Shown: positions 32,577-41,967, counted from the stretch's first letter. The stretch is DNA of 53,042 nt from Micromonospora sp. BL4 (GCF_003667505.1 NZ_RCVJ01000145.1:1-53042); one strand, 5' to 3'. Made by a program: numbers and translations. Notes: generated by a model not told the origin, from the sequence alone.

Positions 32577-35237
32577 GTGGTGCGGGGCCGGGCGACGGAG
32601 CGCGACCGGATCGACCGGATGCTGGCGGACGCCCGGGACGGCGCGAGCAGCGTTCTGCTGATCCACGGTGACGCCGGCATCGGCAAGACGGCACTGCTGG
32701 ACTACGCCGCCGCTCAGGCGTCCGCCATGCGGGTGCTGCGAATCGACGGCCTGGAATCGGAGACCGAGCTGGCCTTCGCCGGCCTGCACCAGTTGCTCCT
32801 GCCGGTCCTGGACCTCGTCGACCAGCTACCCGGCCCGCAGGCGCGGGCCCTGCGCGCGGTCTTCGGGCTCACCGACGACACCGTGCGCGACCGGTTCGTC
32901 ATCGGTCTGGCGGTGCTCAGCATGCTGTCCGAGGCCGCCGGCGAGGGAACGCTGCTCTGCCTGGTGGACGACGTGCAGTGGCTCGACCGCGCATCGGTGG
33001 ACGCCCTGGCGTTCGCCGCCCGCCGCTTGCAGGTCGAGGGGGTCGTGCTCATCTTCGCGGCCCGGGACGCCGCGGGCGTGGCCGGGATCGGCGGGCTGCC
33101 CGCGCTGCACCTCGCGGGACTCGACCCGGAGGCCGCCGCGGCGCTGGTCGCGGACCTGTCGCCGTACGTGCGCCAGCGGATCATGGACGAGGCGCAGGGC
33201 AACCCGCTCGCGCTGCGCGAACTCTCCGCCGCGTTGACCCCGACGCAGCGTGCCGGTCAGCTCAGCCCGTTGACGCTGTCCGCACCGTCGAACCGGGTGC
33301 AGGACGCCTTCCTGGAACAGATCCGTCGGCTCCCCGAGGCCACCCGGACGCTGCTGCTGACGGCCGCCGCGGACGACACCGGAACACTCGACCTGATCCT
33401 GCGGGCCGCGGGGGCGACGGTCGGTGACCTGGCGCCGGCCGAGCGCGCCGACCTCATCGTGCTGACCGGCGACGCGCTGCGCTTCCGGCATCCGCTGATC
33501 CGGTACGCGGCGTACCAGGGCAGCCCGTACGCCGATCGCGTCGCCGCCCACCGCGCGCTGGCGGCGATGCTCGTCGCACCCGAGCACGCGCATCGGCGCG
33601 CCTGGCAGTTGGCCGCCGCGGCGACCGGGCCGGACGAGCGTATCGCCGACGAGTTGGAGCGGGTCGCGATCTGGGCGGGCGGACGGCAGGCGCTCGCGTC
33701 GGCGTCCGCGGCGTACGAGCGGGCGGCCCAGCTCACGGCCGAACCGGAAGGCCGGGCCCGCCGGTTCGTCGCCGCCGCACAGGCCGCGGCCGACGCGGGC
33801 CAGGACGAGCGGGGCGGCCGGCTCGCGGCGATGGTCGAGGTGGCGCCGCAGGACCCGGGCCTGGCCGCGGACCTCGCGCGGGTCCGGGCGGTGGTGGAGC
33901 TGGGGTACGGCAGCCCCGACGTCGCCGGCCGGATGCTGCTCGACTGCGCCGACCAGATCGGTGCCCGGCGGCCGGACAAACTGCCCGCGCTGCTGGTGGA
34001 CGCCCTGCACGCCGCCTTCTCCTCCGGAAACGCGGAGCTGATCGAGGCGGTCGCGGACCGGGCACCGACGGAGCCGGTGCTGGCCGTGCCGGCCCGCCTG
34101 CTCACCGACGACGTGCCCGGCGCCCTGCGCGCGCTCCGACCGCTCGTGGCGGCGCGCGGTCGAACCGACGCGGGGTTCATGGACCGGCTGATGACCGGAA
34201 TCTACTGCCACCTCAGCGCCGATGACGATGCCGCGTACGAGATCGCCGCCGAGGCGGTCGAGCACTGCCGGGACAACGGCATGGGTGGGTGGCTGCCCAC
34301 CGCACTGCACCTGCTCGCCCGGGTGGAGCTGACCCTCGGGCGGCTCGACGACGCGTCCGCACACGCCGCGGAGGGGCTCCGGCTGGCAGAGGGGTACGAC
34401 CTGAGCCACCGGGCCGCGCACCTACGCGCCGTCCTGGCCGTCCTGGCCGCCGTGCGGGGCGAGGAGGAGCAGACCGAGCGGCTGGCGCGGGACGCGATGG
34501 CGTACACGCAGCCGCGTGGCGTCGGCCGGGCAACGGCGGACGCGCTGTGGGCGCTGGGCCTGCTCGACCTCGGCCTCGGCCGCGCCGACGTGGCGCTGCG
34601 ACGGTTCGAGGCGGCCCGGGTGGCCTCGGGTCACCGCTTGTTCGGCGCGTTCCTGCTGCCCGATCTCGTCGAAGCGGCCGTACGCGCCGGCCGACCCGAG
34701 CGGGCCGCCGAACCGGCGCGCCTGCTCCACGAGTGGGCGGGAGCGACCGGCCGTCCGGCGCTCGCCGCGCTGGCCCGCCGCTGTCGTGCCCTGACCACGC
34801 CGGACGCCGAGGCGGAGCAGCACTTCGCCTCGGCCGTGCGGCTGCACCGCGACGGCAGCGCCATCGACCGGGCCCGCACCGGGCTGCTCTACGGAGAGTG
34901 GCTGCGCCGCGCGCGCCGGAAACTCGAAGCGCGCGGCCACCTGCGGGACGCCCTCGACACCTTCGCGACTCTCGGCGCCGAGCCCTGGGCCCGGCGGGCC
35001 GGTGCGGAGCTGCGGGCCAGCGGTGAGGTGGCGGAGCCGTCCCTGGGTGGTCCGCTCAGCCGGCTGAGCCCCCAGGAACGCGAGGTGGTCCGGTTGGCTG
35101 CGGCGGGCGCGACCAACCGGGAGATCGCCACACAACTGTTCCTGAGCCCCCGCACGGTGGGGCACCACCTCTACCGGGCGTTCCCCAAGCTCGGTGTCAC
35201 CTCCCGCACCGACCTCGCCTCGGTGCTCTCGTCATGA
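32577..35237 (+). CDS. Large ATP-binding LuxR-family (LAL) regulator
   Basis: 886 residues from GTG 32577 (a second GTG follows at 32580). The N-terminus is a STAND-type ATPase with Walker A GDAGIGKT (31-38) and Walker B LCLVDDVQWLD. The middle 500 residues are helical and TPR-like. The C-terminal ~60 residues are a LuxR helix-turn-helix (LSPQEREVVRLAAAGATNREIATQLFLSPRTVGHHL). LAL proteins activate operons, often catabolic or secondary-metabolite genes, after binding an inducer and ATP. No neighbouring cluster points to a target. Its stop codon abuts that of the convergent GNAT gene. Confidence 0.9.
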   Translation: MVRGRATERDRIDRMLADARDGASSVLLIHGDAGIGKTALLDYAAAQASAMRVLRIDGLESETELAFAGLHQLLLPVLDLVDQLPGPQARALRAVFGLTDDTVRDRFVIGLAVLSMLSEAAGEGTLLCLVDDVQWLDRASVDALAFAARRLQVEGVVLIFAARDAAGVAGIGGLPALHLAGLDPEAAAALVADLSPYVRQRIMDEAQGNPLALRELSAALTPTQRAGQLSPLTLSAPSNRVQDAFLEQIRRLPEATRTLLLTAAADDTGTLDLILRAAGATVGDLAPAERADLIVLTGDALRFRHPLIRYAAYQGSPYADRVAAHRALAAMLVAPEHAHRRAWQLAAAATGPDERIADELERVAIWAGGRQALASASAAYERAAQLTAEPEGRARRFVAAAQAAADAGQDERGGRLAAMVEVAPQDPGLAADLARVRAVVELGYGSPDVAGRMLLDCADQIGARRPDKLPALLVDALHAAFSSGNAELIEAVADRAPTEPVLAVPARLLTDDVPGALRALRPLVAARGRTDAGFMDRLMTGIYCHLSADDDAAYEIAAEAVEHCRDNGMGGWLPTALHLLARVELTLGRLDDASAHAAEGLRLAEGYDLSHRAAHLRAVLAVLAAVRGEEEQTERLARDAMAYTQPRGVGRATADALWALGLLDLGLGRADVALRRFEAARVASGHRLFGAFLLPDLVEAAVRAGRPERAAEPARLLHEWAGATGRPALAALARRCRALTTPDAEAEQHFASAVRLHRDGSAIDRARTGLLYGEWLRRARRKLEARGHLRDALDTFATLGAEPWARRAGAELRASGEVAEPSLGGPLSRLSPQEREVVRLAAAGATNREIATQLFLSPRTVGHHLYRAFPKLGVTSRTDLASVLSS

Positions 35238-36173
35238 CTCCGGCGCGGAGTAGAGCAGCCGGATCTGCGCGGTCCGGTAACCGGCGCGCGCGAACGCCGC
35301 GGCCATCGGCACGTTCGTCGTGTCGGTGGTGGCCGTGATCAGCTCGGCGCCCTGCTCGGCGTGGAACCGGGTGATCTCGGCGAGCACGTCGTCGATGTAC
35401 CGACGCCCGCGCAGCTCGGGCACGACGCCCAGGTAGCCGACGTTGCGGTTGTACGGCGTCGCGGACGGAATCGCCAGCCCGACGAGCGTCCCATCGGCCG
35501 TGCGGGCCAGCCGCCACCACGCCCGCTCGCCGGGGCAGTCCAGGTAGAAGTCCATCTCCTCCCGGGCGGTGGCCTCCGGGCTCTTGATCGCCAGGTTCCG
35601 GCGGGTCTCCCTGTCCAGGCTGCCCACCGCGATCCGGCGGAACACGTCGAGGAACTCCTCGTCGGAGCCCTCGGAGAAGACGAGCCGGCCGCTGGTGGCC
35701 GGCACCCCAACCTCGGGCGTCCACTCCAGCCGTAGCCGCTCCACCTCGTCGGTCAGCCCGACCGCGAGCGCCGCGTCCCGCCGCCAGGCCACCGCCGCCG
35801 CAACGGACTCGTCGTCCCGCCAGCCGTTGGGCAGGGTCAGGTTGTACAGCGGCGGCTTCGGCGCGCCGTCCCGCGCGAACGCCGCGAGGCCCGCGGCGAG
35901 CAGGCCGGCCGCGACTCCCGTACGGTCGGCGACCGACGCCTCGACGTGCAGGCAGTCCAGGGCGATCGGGTGCGCGCTGGAGGCCTGCCCCCACCACAGC
36001 GCGCGGCCGACCACCCGCTGCTCGTCCTCGGCGATCCAGGTCCACTCCGGCCGGTACATGCCCTGGCCCAGCTCGTCGAGGTAGCGGTCGGCGTCGATCG
36101 CGCTGACCGGATCGTCGACGGGAAAGCCGGTGACGCGGTCGAGGTCGGCCTCGGTGGTGGCGCGGAACAGCAT
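35232..36173 (-). CDS. GNAT-family N-acetyltransferase
   Basis: 313 residues from ATG 36173, where AGAGG lies five bases upstream; the longer frame has a low-complexity Ser/Pro leader and is rejected. Two GNAT halves are suggested: an N-terminal half (ATTEADLDRV to about 150) and a better conserved C-terminal half with LGVVPELRGRRYIDDVLAEI, the acetyl-CoA-binding motif A, and TDTTNVPMAAAFARAGYR. The acceptor is unknown. It follows the DHFR-like gene after ten bases and is probably in the same operon. Confidence 0.85.
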   Translation of the reverse strand: MLFRATTEADLDRVTGFPVDDPVSAIDADRYLDELGQGMYRPEWTWIAEDEQRVVGRALWWGQASSAHPIALDCLHVEASVADRTGVAAGLLAAGLAAFARDGAPKPPLYNLTLPNGWRDDESVAAAVAWRRDAALAVGLTDEVERLRLEWTPEVGVPATSGRLVFSEGSDEEFLDVFRRIAVGSLDRETRRNLAIKSPEATAREEMDFYLDCPGERAWWRLARTADGTLVGLAIPSATPYNRNVGYLGVVPELRGRRYIDDVLAEITRFHAEQGAELITATTDTTNVPMAAAFARAGYRTAQIRLLYSAPES

Positions 36174-36183
36174 CGGTCCTCTT

Positions 36184-36753
36184 TCAGTGCTTGGCATAGG
36201 TGGAGATGGTGGTGCCGGTGTTGAAGACCCTCGTGTCGCGCAGTGCGAAGCTCGCCACGGCGAAGGGCGCCCGGAACAGGGGAATGCCGGAGCCGAGGAC
36301 GACGGGGTACCGCTTGATGACCAGTTCGTCGATCTCGCCGATGAGTTGGCCGGCGAGCGTCGCCCCACCACAGAGCCAGATGCCCATCCCGTCCTGGCGC
36401 TTGAGCGCGCGGACGAACTCCGCCGGCTCGTCGGCGACGATCTCCACCGACGGGTCGCGCTGGTCGAGCGTCCGGGAGAACACGTACTGCCGCAGGTGGG
36501 CGTACGGGCTCGTGACGCCGACGGCCAGGGCCGGTTCGTAGGTCGCGCGGCCCATGAGGACCGTGTCGAACGTGGTGTTCGCCGCCGTGGCGATCCCGAG
36601 CGGCTCCCGCGCGTGGGTGGGCAGCGTCTCGGGGTAGTCGGCCAGGATGGCGGCGGCCAGGTCCCCCTCGAACGCGAAGGAGTCGGACTCGCCGTCCGGG
36701 CCGGCGATGAACCCGTCCAGGCTGGTGGCGATGTAGTACGTCAGTTTGCGCAC
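36184..36753 (-). CDS. Dihydrofolate reductase / RibD C-terminal family protein
   Basis: 189 residues starting MRKLTYYIATSLDGFIAG, the hallmark of the RibD C-terminal (DHFR-like) family; VLMGRATYE and GIWLCGGATLAGQLI are the NADPH-binding strands. These enzymes use NADPH to reduce pterin- or flavin-type or unidentified substrates; most actinobacterial copies are not the essential folate DHFR. It is the first gene of a pair with the GNAT acetyltransferase. Confidence 0.85.
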   Translation of the reverse strand: MRKLTYYIATSLDGFIAGPDGESDSFAFEGDLAAAILADYPETLPTHAREPLGIATAANTTFDTVLMGRATYEPALAVGVTSPYAHLRQYVFSRTLDQRDPSVEIVADEPAEFVRALKRQDGMGIWLCGGATLAGQLIGEIDELVIKRYPVVLGSGIPLFRAPFAVASFALRDTRVFNTGTTISTYAKH

Positions 36754-36979
36754 GTCACATGCTTTCCAAAGGTGATGTTGACCGCCGAAACGCTAGTCGG
36801 CCCGCCCGGCGGTCGGCATCGGTAGCAGCGACGTAACGTGACCCAGCGGCCTGGTCATCCCGTACAGCGGCACGGCCCTCGGCTCTTGCTCGGCGAGGAT
36901 GACCTGGAACACCTGCTCGGTGTCGACGAGCCAGCGGGGGAGTTGGTGACCGTGGCGTGGAGCGCGGTCGGGTGGATCG

Positions 36980-38215
36980 TCACTGGTCGACGATCGCCGC
37001 GATGGCGGCGCGCTGTGGCCACGTCTCGTCGGTCATGCAGTCGGTGAGGCAGGAGAGGCTGAAGGCCAGCGGCCAGGAGGCGCTGTGCCGGTTCTCGGCC
37101 GGCAACAGGGTCAGTGGTGCGTCCGGGTCCCACTCGGAGCTGGGTGGCACGTGGACCGCCAGCACCTCACCGACGTACGGCCGTTCGGCCCACCGGACGG
37201 TCCGGCGCAGCACCTGCTCGGCGGTGACCTTGAGCAGTGTCACCGTGCAGAATTCGGGAATGCCACCGCGGCTCATCCATCGGCCGAAACCGAGGACGGT
37301 GCTCTCGGCGATCTCGTTCGGTTCGAGGTGACACTCCTCGCGCAACTCCCGGAGCGCCCCGCCGATGACGACTTCCTGCAGGCTCGGCGCGTTTGGCGTC
37401 GCCGACGCGTCCTGCGGTTCCAGAGAGCCGGAGCCGGATGGGGCGATGAGGCCTGGGCTGCCCACGTTGTCCCGAGTCTGCGCGACGAGCAGCAGTCGCC
37501 CGTCGATGGTGAACGCCAGGGTGGAGACTCCCACGACGTTGGCGAGCCGGCTGTCGGCGAACCCCCGCAACCGGCGGCGATGGTCGAGGAGAAGGTCTCG
37601 TCCGCGCATCGCCAGGGTGTTTCTGCCGGCCTCATAGACGTCGTACGCGGCAAGCAGGTTGCTGCAGAAGAAGTCGAAGTACTGCGCGGGCCGGAGCGTG
37701 ACCACCCGGTCGTCGGTGCCGGTTGGCAGATCGGCGGCGAGGCCCAGCACTAAGGCGTTGTGCATGGCCGCAGTGCGGGCGTGCCGGGCCAGGAAGTCGA
37801 ACGACCAGCGTCGGAGGTCGCGACCGAGCAGGTAGCTCGTCGGCGTCACTTCGCAGCGGATCCGCAGATGGCGCAGCCGGGCGCTCTCGGCGATGCCGAC
37901 GATGCCGGTGCTGTGGGCGTTCTCCAGCACTCGCTGAGGGCCGGCGGCAAGCTCGGTGATGTCCCGGTAGTCGTCGCCGTCGCGCGGGTGGAAACGGAAC
38001 TGCCGGGCCCGTCGGCGGTTGCTGCGGATCTCCAACGCCGAGACGAGCGCGCCGGCGGTGGCCGCCGCGACGCTGAGTGCCAGCGGTGGGTTGCGCACGG
38101 CTGTTGCCACACTCAGAGCCGCCAAGCCGACGCCAGCGGTGGTCAGGCGGTACCGCCAGAGGCCCTGACGCCAGATGGTCATCGTCGTGGTGACTCTTCT
38201 CGCCGTCCTGAGCAC
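36980..38215 (-). CDS. Membrane-anchored Nudix-like hydrolase
   Basis: 411 residues if GTG 38215 is used, with AAAAGG six bases upstream; ATG 38182 would lose only 11 residues. Two hydrophobic helices near the N-terminus (LTTAGVGLAALSVATAV and PPLALSVAAATAGALVSAL) anchor it. The C-terminal half holds a Nudix fold with GGALRELREECHL; the usual Gly after EEx is His, and the G-x5-E part is stretched. Nudix enzymes hydrolyse nucleoside diphosphate derivatives. The middle ~150 residues are of unknown function. Confidence 0.65.
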   Translation of the reverse strand: MLRTARRVTTTMTIWRQGLWRYRLTTAGVGLAALSVATAVRNPPLALSVAAATAGALVSALEIRSNRRRARQFRFHPRDGDDYRDITELAAGPQRVLENAHSTGIVGIAESARLRHLRIRCEVTPTSYLLGRDLRRWSFDFLARHARTAAMHNALVLGLAADLPTGTDDRVVTLRPAQYFDFFCSNLLAAYDVYEAGRNTLAMRGRDLLLDHRRRLRGFADSRLANVVGVSTLAFTIDGRLLLVAQTRDNVGSPGLIAPSGSGSLEPQDASATPNAPSLQEVVIGGALRELREECHLEPNEIAESTVLGFGRWMSRGGIPEFCTVTLLKVTAEQVLRRTVRWAERPYVGEVLAVHVPPSSEWDPDAPLTLLPAENRHSASWPLAFSLSCLTDCMTDETWPQRAAIAAIVDQ

Positions 38216-38731
38216 TCGGCACCTTTTCCGGTCGCGCCTGACGGAGACGACCGCATGGTATCCGCAGCAAAAACCCGCACAATCCAGCCGAGTTGGCATC
38301 CAAGCATATGGAAGTGTCGCGTGAACCACGAGCACGTCGCGCCGACGCGGCGGACAACCGCCTGGTCACGGCCGGTCCGTCGGAAGGGAACGTCCGGAGG
38401 GCTGTCGCAAACCGGACAAGACGGTAAAGCCCCTGGTAGAGCACTGTTGGGGCAGGTGGCGAGGCGGACGGATGGCGGGCCACATCCCATTCCTCCGGCC
38501 CGGTCGGGACAGCATCGTCCACACCGCGCCGCCCGCACCGCTCCGGGCGCCCGCAGCGGTGCCATCGCCCATCGGGACAAGGTCGTCTACCTCCGGCAGC
38601 CTGGCGACGCCGTCCACCGGCCGCGCCGCCCTATCCGTGCCCGCCGGCCTTTCGCACCGTGGACCACGCCCGGTCCGGCATCGCTCATCCGCGTGCCGGT
38701 CCGGCAGCCGAAGCAGAGAGAGGGCCCCGAC
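38216..38731. other. Intergenic region without a recognisable gene
   Basis: 516 bases between divergent genes. Open frames exist on both strands but they are Pro/Arg/Ser-rich, have no ribosome sites and resemble no family. The left end should hold the promoter of the Nudix-like gene and the right end that of the phage-like pair. I see no RNA gene or strong hairpin. Confidence 0.5.
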
Positions 38732-39001
38732 ATGGCCGCTCCCACCGCGATCGCAGCCCTGAGCGCATCCGTCTACTCACCGGGCGACCAGATGCTGCTG
38801 ACCGTCACCTACTCCGACACCGACACCAAGCCGCTGACCGTCACCATCGTGGTGACCGACGCGCAGGGGAACAGCAGCGCTCCCGTCAAGGTCACCGCGG
38901 TCATCGACCCGCTCACCCTGACCGTCACCGACGACTCGGGACGTACCTGGACCCGGGTCTCCGACAACGGTTCGGTCGCCGTGTACCGGGCGGTGGCGTG
39001 A
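38732..39001 (+). CDS. Small beta-rich phage-type protein
   Basis: 89 residues, AGAGAGGG about eight bases before the ATG. The sequence is Thr/Val/Ser-rich with alternating strands (MLLTVTYSDTDTKPLTVTIV) and resembles the short Ig-like proteins encoded in actinobacterial phage-like cassettes. It has no signal peptide. Its stop overlaps the start of the next gene by one base, so the pair is coupled. The function is unknown; an Ig-like structural or binding domain is likely. Confidence 0.6.
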   Translation: MAAPTAIAALSASVYSPGDQMLLTVTYSDTDTKPLTVTIVVTDAQGNSSAPVKVTAVIDPLTLTVTDDSGRTWTRVSDNGSVAVYRAVA

Positions 39002-40038
39002 TGCCCCGGGTCACCGTCCAGGTCCGTGACGCCGCCGGACACACCGCGACCGCCACCGCCAACTACGCGCTGAGCCAGCCGGTGCTCGGTGGCTACTACC
39101 TGTCCGGCGGGGCCGACCCGACCGCCGACATGGCCGGCGGCAACTTCCGCTCGCTCACCCAGTACCGCAGCTTCGCCGACGGCTACACCTTTCCCGGTTA
39201 CAACCGGCCCTGGCTGGTCAACCTGGGCAAGGCCGGGGTGCAGATGAACATGGTCCTGGAACTGAAGCACTACGGCGCCCCGAACGCCGGGCCGCAGAGT
39301 TTCACCGTGGACGGCACCAGCTACACCGTGCCGGGGCCGTCGATGACCATCCAGCAGCGCCCCGGCACCACCTGGCCGAAGGCGTACGGGTACGGCCAGG
39401 TGCTCCGGGGCCAGTGCGACGGGTTGTTCCACCGCGCCCTGGCGCAGTACCGGACGCTAGGTTTCGGGGTGAACATCCAGCTCGCCTCGGAGTTGGACAC
39501 GGACCACGAGTTCGGCACGACGGAGGACAGCAAGGCGTACACCTGGGCCGAGTCGGACGCGCGGGCGGTGCAGGCGATGAACTACATCCTCACCTGGTTC
39601 AAGGCGCGGACGCTGCCCGCCGGCACCACCTTCTCGATCGGGCTCGGTGGCTTCGACCGCGCCTGCTTCCAGCGCACCCATCCGGAGGCGCTGATGTCCC
39701 GGCTGGACTTCCTCCAGTGGAACGCCTACGCCACCAACGCCAACGACACCGCGCTGTCCCGGTTCCGCCGCACGAAGGACTGGGCGGTGGCGGACCTCGG
39801 CCCGGTCGCGTTGTCCCGGCCCGTGATCATCGCGGAGTGGGGAGTGCGGTCGGCTGAGATCCCGAACCAACCGGCCTGGATCGCCACCGTTCCGGCGGCC
39901 GTGGCCAAGCTCAACGCCGAGCGTGGGCCCCGGATCGTCCGGACCAACTACTTCAACTCCGGGTGGGGCACCCTGTCGCCGAAGGCGGCCGGGTTGGCCG
40001 CGCTGCGGACCGCGTACGCCACCCGGCCGTACGTCTGA
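39001..40038 (+). CDS. Probable TIM-barrel glycoside hydrolase-like protein
   Basis: 345 residues. A short N-terminal Ig-like strand set (VTVQVRDAAGHTATATANYAL) is followed by what reads as a (beta/alpha)8 barrel: MNMVLELKHYG, VNIQLASELDTDHEFG, FSIGLGGFDRACF, LQWNAYATNAND, and RPVIIAEWGVRS. Glu in ASELDTDHE and in IAEWG are placed like the acid/base and nucleophile of clan GH-A enzymes such as GH26, but the match is loose. There is no signal peptide. Paired with the small beta-rich protein, it may be a phage-derived wall- or polysaccharide-acting module. Confidence 0.6.
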   Translation: MPRVTVQVRDAAGHTATATANYALSQPVLGGYYLSGGADPTADMAGGNFRSLTQYRSFADGYTFPGYNRPWLVNLGKAGVQMNMVLELKHYGAPNAGPQSFTVDGTSYTVPGPSMTIQQRPGTTWPKAYGYGQVLRGQCDGLFHRALAQYRTLGFGVNIQLASELDTDHEFGTTEDSKAYTWAESDARAVQAMNYILTWFKARTLPAGTTFSIGLGGFDRACFQRTHPEALMSRLDFLQWNAYATNANDTALSRFRRTKDWAVADLGPVALSRPVIIAEWGVRSAEIPNQPAWIATVPAAVAKLNAERGPRIVRTNYFNSGWGTLSPKAAGLAALRTAYATRPYV

Positions 40039-40090
40039 CCGCGCCGGGGTTCGGTGCCGGCTCGGTGTGGGGCTTCACCGCCGCGGCGGG

Positions 40091-40621
40091 TCAGCCCTCG
40101 CCGAGCCGGTCGGCGTACGTGTCGCGCAGCTCGGACCAGCCGAAGTCGAGGGCCTCGGCCCCCCGGATCGGGCCGACCGGGTCGCCGTCGAGCAGCCGGT
40201 CGGCCACGTCGAGGCAGAGGTGCCAGCCGGCCGCGACCATCGGCAGCACGCCCGGGTCGGCGACGGTGTGCCGCAGGGTGAGTCGGGTGCCGCTGTCCAG
40301 CGGGCTCAGCTCCCAGCGCAGCAGGTCGTCGCCCCAGATGTACTCGAGCAGGTGCGGCGGCTCGGCCAGACGGACCGTCGCCGAGGCCGGGATGGCGGTT
40401 TCGCCGTCGACCATGGTGAGCACGGCGGCGCCGGGAGAGCCGAGGTCCCGGTCGGCGAGGAAGGGCGCCCACTCGGCGAGCCGTGCCGGGTCGGTCAGCG
40501 CCGCCCAGACGGCGGCCGGCGGGTGCCGCAGATCGCGGACGAAGACCAGCGTGGCGACGCCGTCTGCGGGCTCGGCGCGCACCTCGCCGGGTGGGCTCGG
40601 GCGGAAGGCGTTGCGGTCCAT
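40091..40621 (-). CDS. SRPBCC (AHSA1-type) domain protein
   Basis: 176 residues with the START/Bet-v-1-like fold of the AHSA1 family: LRHPPAAVWAALTDPARLAEWAP near the start, then LLEYIWGDDLLRWELSPLDSGTRLTLRH. Such proteins bind small hydrophobic ligands. It begins immediately after the stop of the ArsR-type regulator, and this ArsR/SRPBCC pairing is common in actinobacteria. The ligand is unknown. Confidence 0.85.
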   Translation of the reverse strand: MDRNAFRPSPPGEVRAEPADGVATLVFVRDLRHPPAAVWAALTDPARLAEWAPFLADRDLGSPGAAVLTMVDGETAIPASATVRLAEPPHLLEYIWGDDLLRWELSPLDSGTRLTLRHTVADPGVLPMVAAGWHLCLDVADRLLDGDPVGPIRGAEALDFGWSELRDTYADRLGEG

Positions 40622-40933
40622 TCACTGCTCCTGACTGTCGAGGTGTCGTTCCAGGGCGTCCAGGTGCCGGTTCCACAGCCGGCGGTACGGGTCCAGCCAA
40701 CCGTCGACCGCCCGCAGCGGGCCCGGGTCGAGGCGGTAGATGCGTCGTCGAGCGGCGATCCGGCAGGAGACGAAGCCGGCCTCGCGGAGCACCCGCAGGT
40801 GCTTCGAGACGGCCGGCTGGCTGACCCCGAGGCTGTCCACCAGCTCGCCGACGCTGCGCTCCGCGTCGCGGAGCTGGTCGAGGATCCGGCGCCGGGTGGG
40901 CTCGGCGAGGACGGTGAAGGCGTCGACGGACAC
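40622..40933 (-). CDS. ArsR-family transcriptional repressor
   Basis: 103 residues from GTG 40933. The winged helix is AEPTRRRILDQLRDAERSVG then LGVSQPAVSKHLRVLREAGF and RRIYRLDP. No Cys metal site of the ArsR/SmtB type is seen, so it probably responds to an organic ligand through its SRPBCC partner. A TCATATG/CATATGA dyad lies 22 bases upstream and is a good candidate for its operator. Confidence 0.88.
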   Translation of the reverse strand: MSVDAFTVLAEPTRRRILDQLRDAERSVGELVDSLGVSQPAVSKHLRVLREAGFVSCRIAARRRIYRLDPGPLRAVDGWLDPYRRLWNRHLDALERHLDSQEQ

Positions 40934-40954
40934 AGCTCCAATATGCCGCAGGGT

Positions 40955-40978
40955 TCATATGACTGTCAAAGCATATGA
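40955..40978. promoter_or_regulatory. TCATATG-N10-CATATGA operator candidate
   Basis: A 7-bp inverted repeat in the divergent region between the arsR-like gene and the LLM oxidoreductase. ArsR-family dimers bind sites of this size, so one regulator could control both directions. Confidence 0.5.
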
Positions 40979-41019
40979 CCAGGCCCCGCGGTATCAAAGC
41001 GGCAGCGGGTCCGGCTTCC

Positions 41020-41025
41020 TATGCT
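41020..41025 (+). promoter_or_regulatory. -10 box of leaderless LLM oxidoreductase gene
   Basis: TATGCT ends six bases before ATG 41032. A GGAG lies in the gap but too near the start to serve as a ribosome site. Confidence 0.5.
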
Positions 41026-41031
41026 CGGAGC

Positions 41032-41961
41032 ATGGAATTGCGGATCTTCACCGAACCCCAGCAGGGCGCCAGCTACGACCAGTTGCTCGCCGTGGCCCGC
41101 TGCGCCGAGGACGCCGGCTACGGTGCCTTCTTCCGGTCCGACCACTACCTGATGATGGGCGCGGTGAGCGGTGAGCCGGGCCCCACCGACGCCTGGACCA
41201 CCCTTGCCGGCCTGGCCCGGGACACCAGCCGGATCCGGCTCGGCACCCTGATGACGGCCGCCACCTTCCGGCTGCCCGGTCCTTTGGCGATCACCGTGGC
41301 GCAGGTCGACCAGATGAGCGGCGGCCGGGTGGAGCTGGGCATCGGCACCGGCTGGTACGCCGACGAGCACACCGCGTACGGCATCCCGTTCCCCGCGCTG
41401 GGCGAGCGGTTCGACCGGCTGGAGGAGCAGCTCGAGATCATCACCGGGCTCTGGGCCACGCCGACGGGGCAGCGGTTCGACCACGCCGGCCGCTACTACC
41501 CGGTCAGTGACTCGCCCGCCATGCCGAAGCCGGTGCAGCAACCCCGCCCACCGATCCTGCTCGGCGGAATGGGCCCGAAGCGCACCCCCCGGTTGGCCGC
41601 CCGTTACGCCGACGAGTTCAACCTGCCGTTCGCCTCGACGGCCGACACGGCGGCGCAGTTCGACCGGGTCCGCGCGGCGTGCGCCGAGATCGGGCGGGAC
41701 CCGGCCGAGCTGGTCTGGTCCAACGCCCTGGTGCTCTGCTGTGGCCGGGACGACGCCGAGGTGGCCCGCCGGGCCGCCGCTATCGGGCGCGACCCGGACG
41801 AGCTGCGGGCCAACGGCGTGGCCGGCACGCCCGCCGAGGTCCTCGACACCATCGGCCGGTACGCGGAGATCGGCAGTCAGCGGATCTACCTTCAGGTGCT
41901 GGACCTCAGCGACCTGGAGCACCTGGAACTGGTCGCCAGCGAGGTGATGGCGAAGCTCTGA
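41032..41961 (+). CDS. LLM-class (F420-dependent type) oxidoreductase
   Basis: 309 residues with the luciferase-like monooxygenase TIM barrel: MELRIFTEPQ, YGAFFRSDHYLMMG, RIRLGTLMTAATFRLPG, LGIGTGWYADEH and PILLGGMGPKRTPRLAARYAD, the last being the cofactor phosphate region of F420-dependent members. It uses reduced F420 or FMN on an unknown substrate. It is transcribed away from the ArsR/SRPBCC pair and shares their operator region, so its product or substrate may be the ligand sensed. Confidence 0.88.
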   Translation: MELRIFTEPQQGASYDQLLAVARCAEDAGYGAFFRSDHYLMMGAVSGEPGPTDAWTTLAGLARDTSRIRLGTLMTAATFRLPGPLAITVAQVDQMSGGRVELGIGTGWYADEHTAYGIPFPALGERFDRLEEQLEIITGLWATPTGQRFDHAGRYYPVSDSPAMPKPVQQPRPPILLGGMGPKRTPRLAARYADEFNLPFASTADTAAQFDRVRAACAEIGRDPAELVWSNALVLCCGRDDAEVARRAAAIGRDPDELRANGVAGTPAEVLDTIGRYAEIGSQRIYLQVLDLSDLEHLELVASEVMAKL

Positions 41962-41967
41962 GCCCGC

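Noticed and set aside
32577..35237. A second STAND defence protein
   Set aside because: It has the same ATPase type but ends in a LuxR DNA-binding domain and has no effector nuclease, so it is a transcription regulator.
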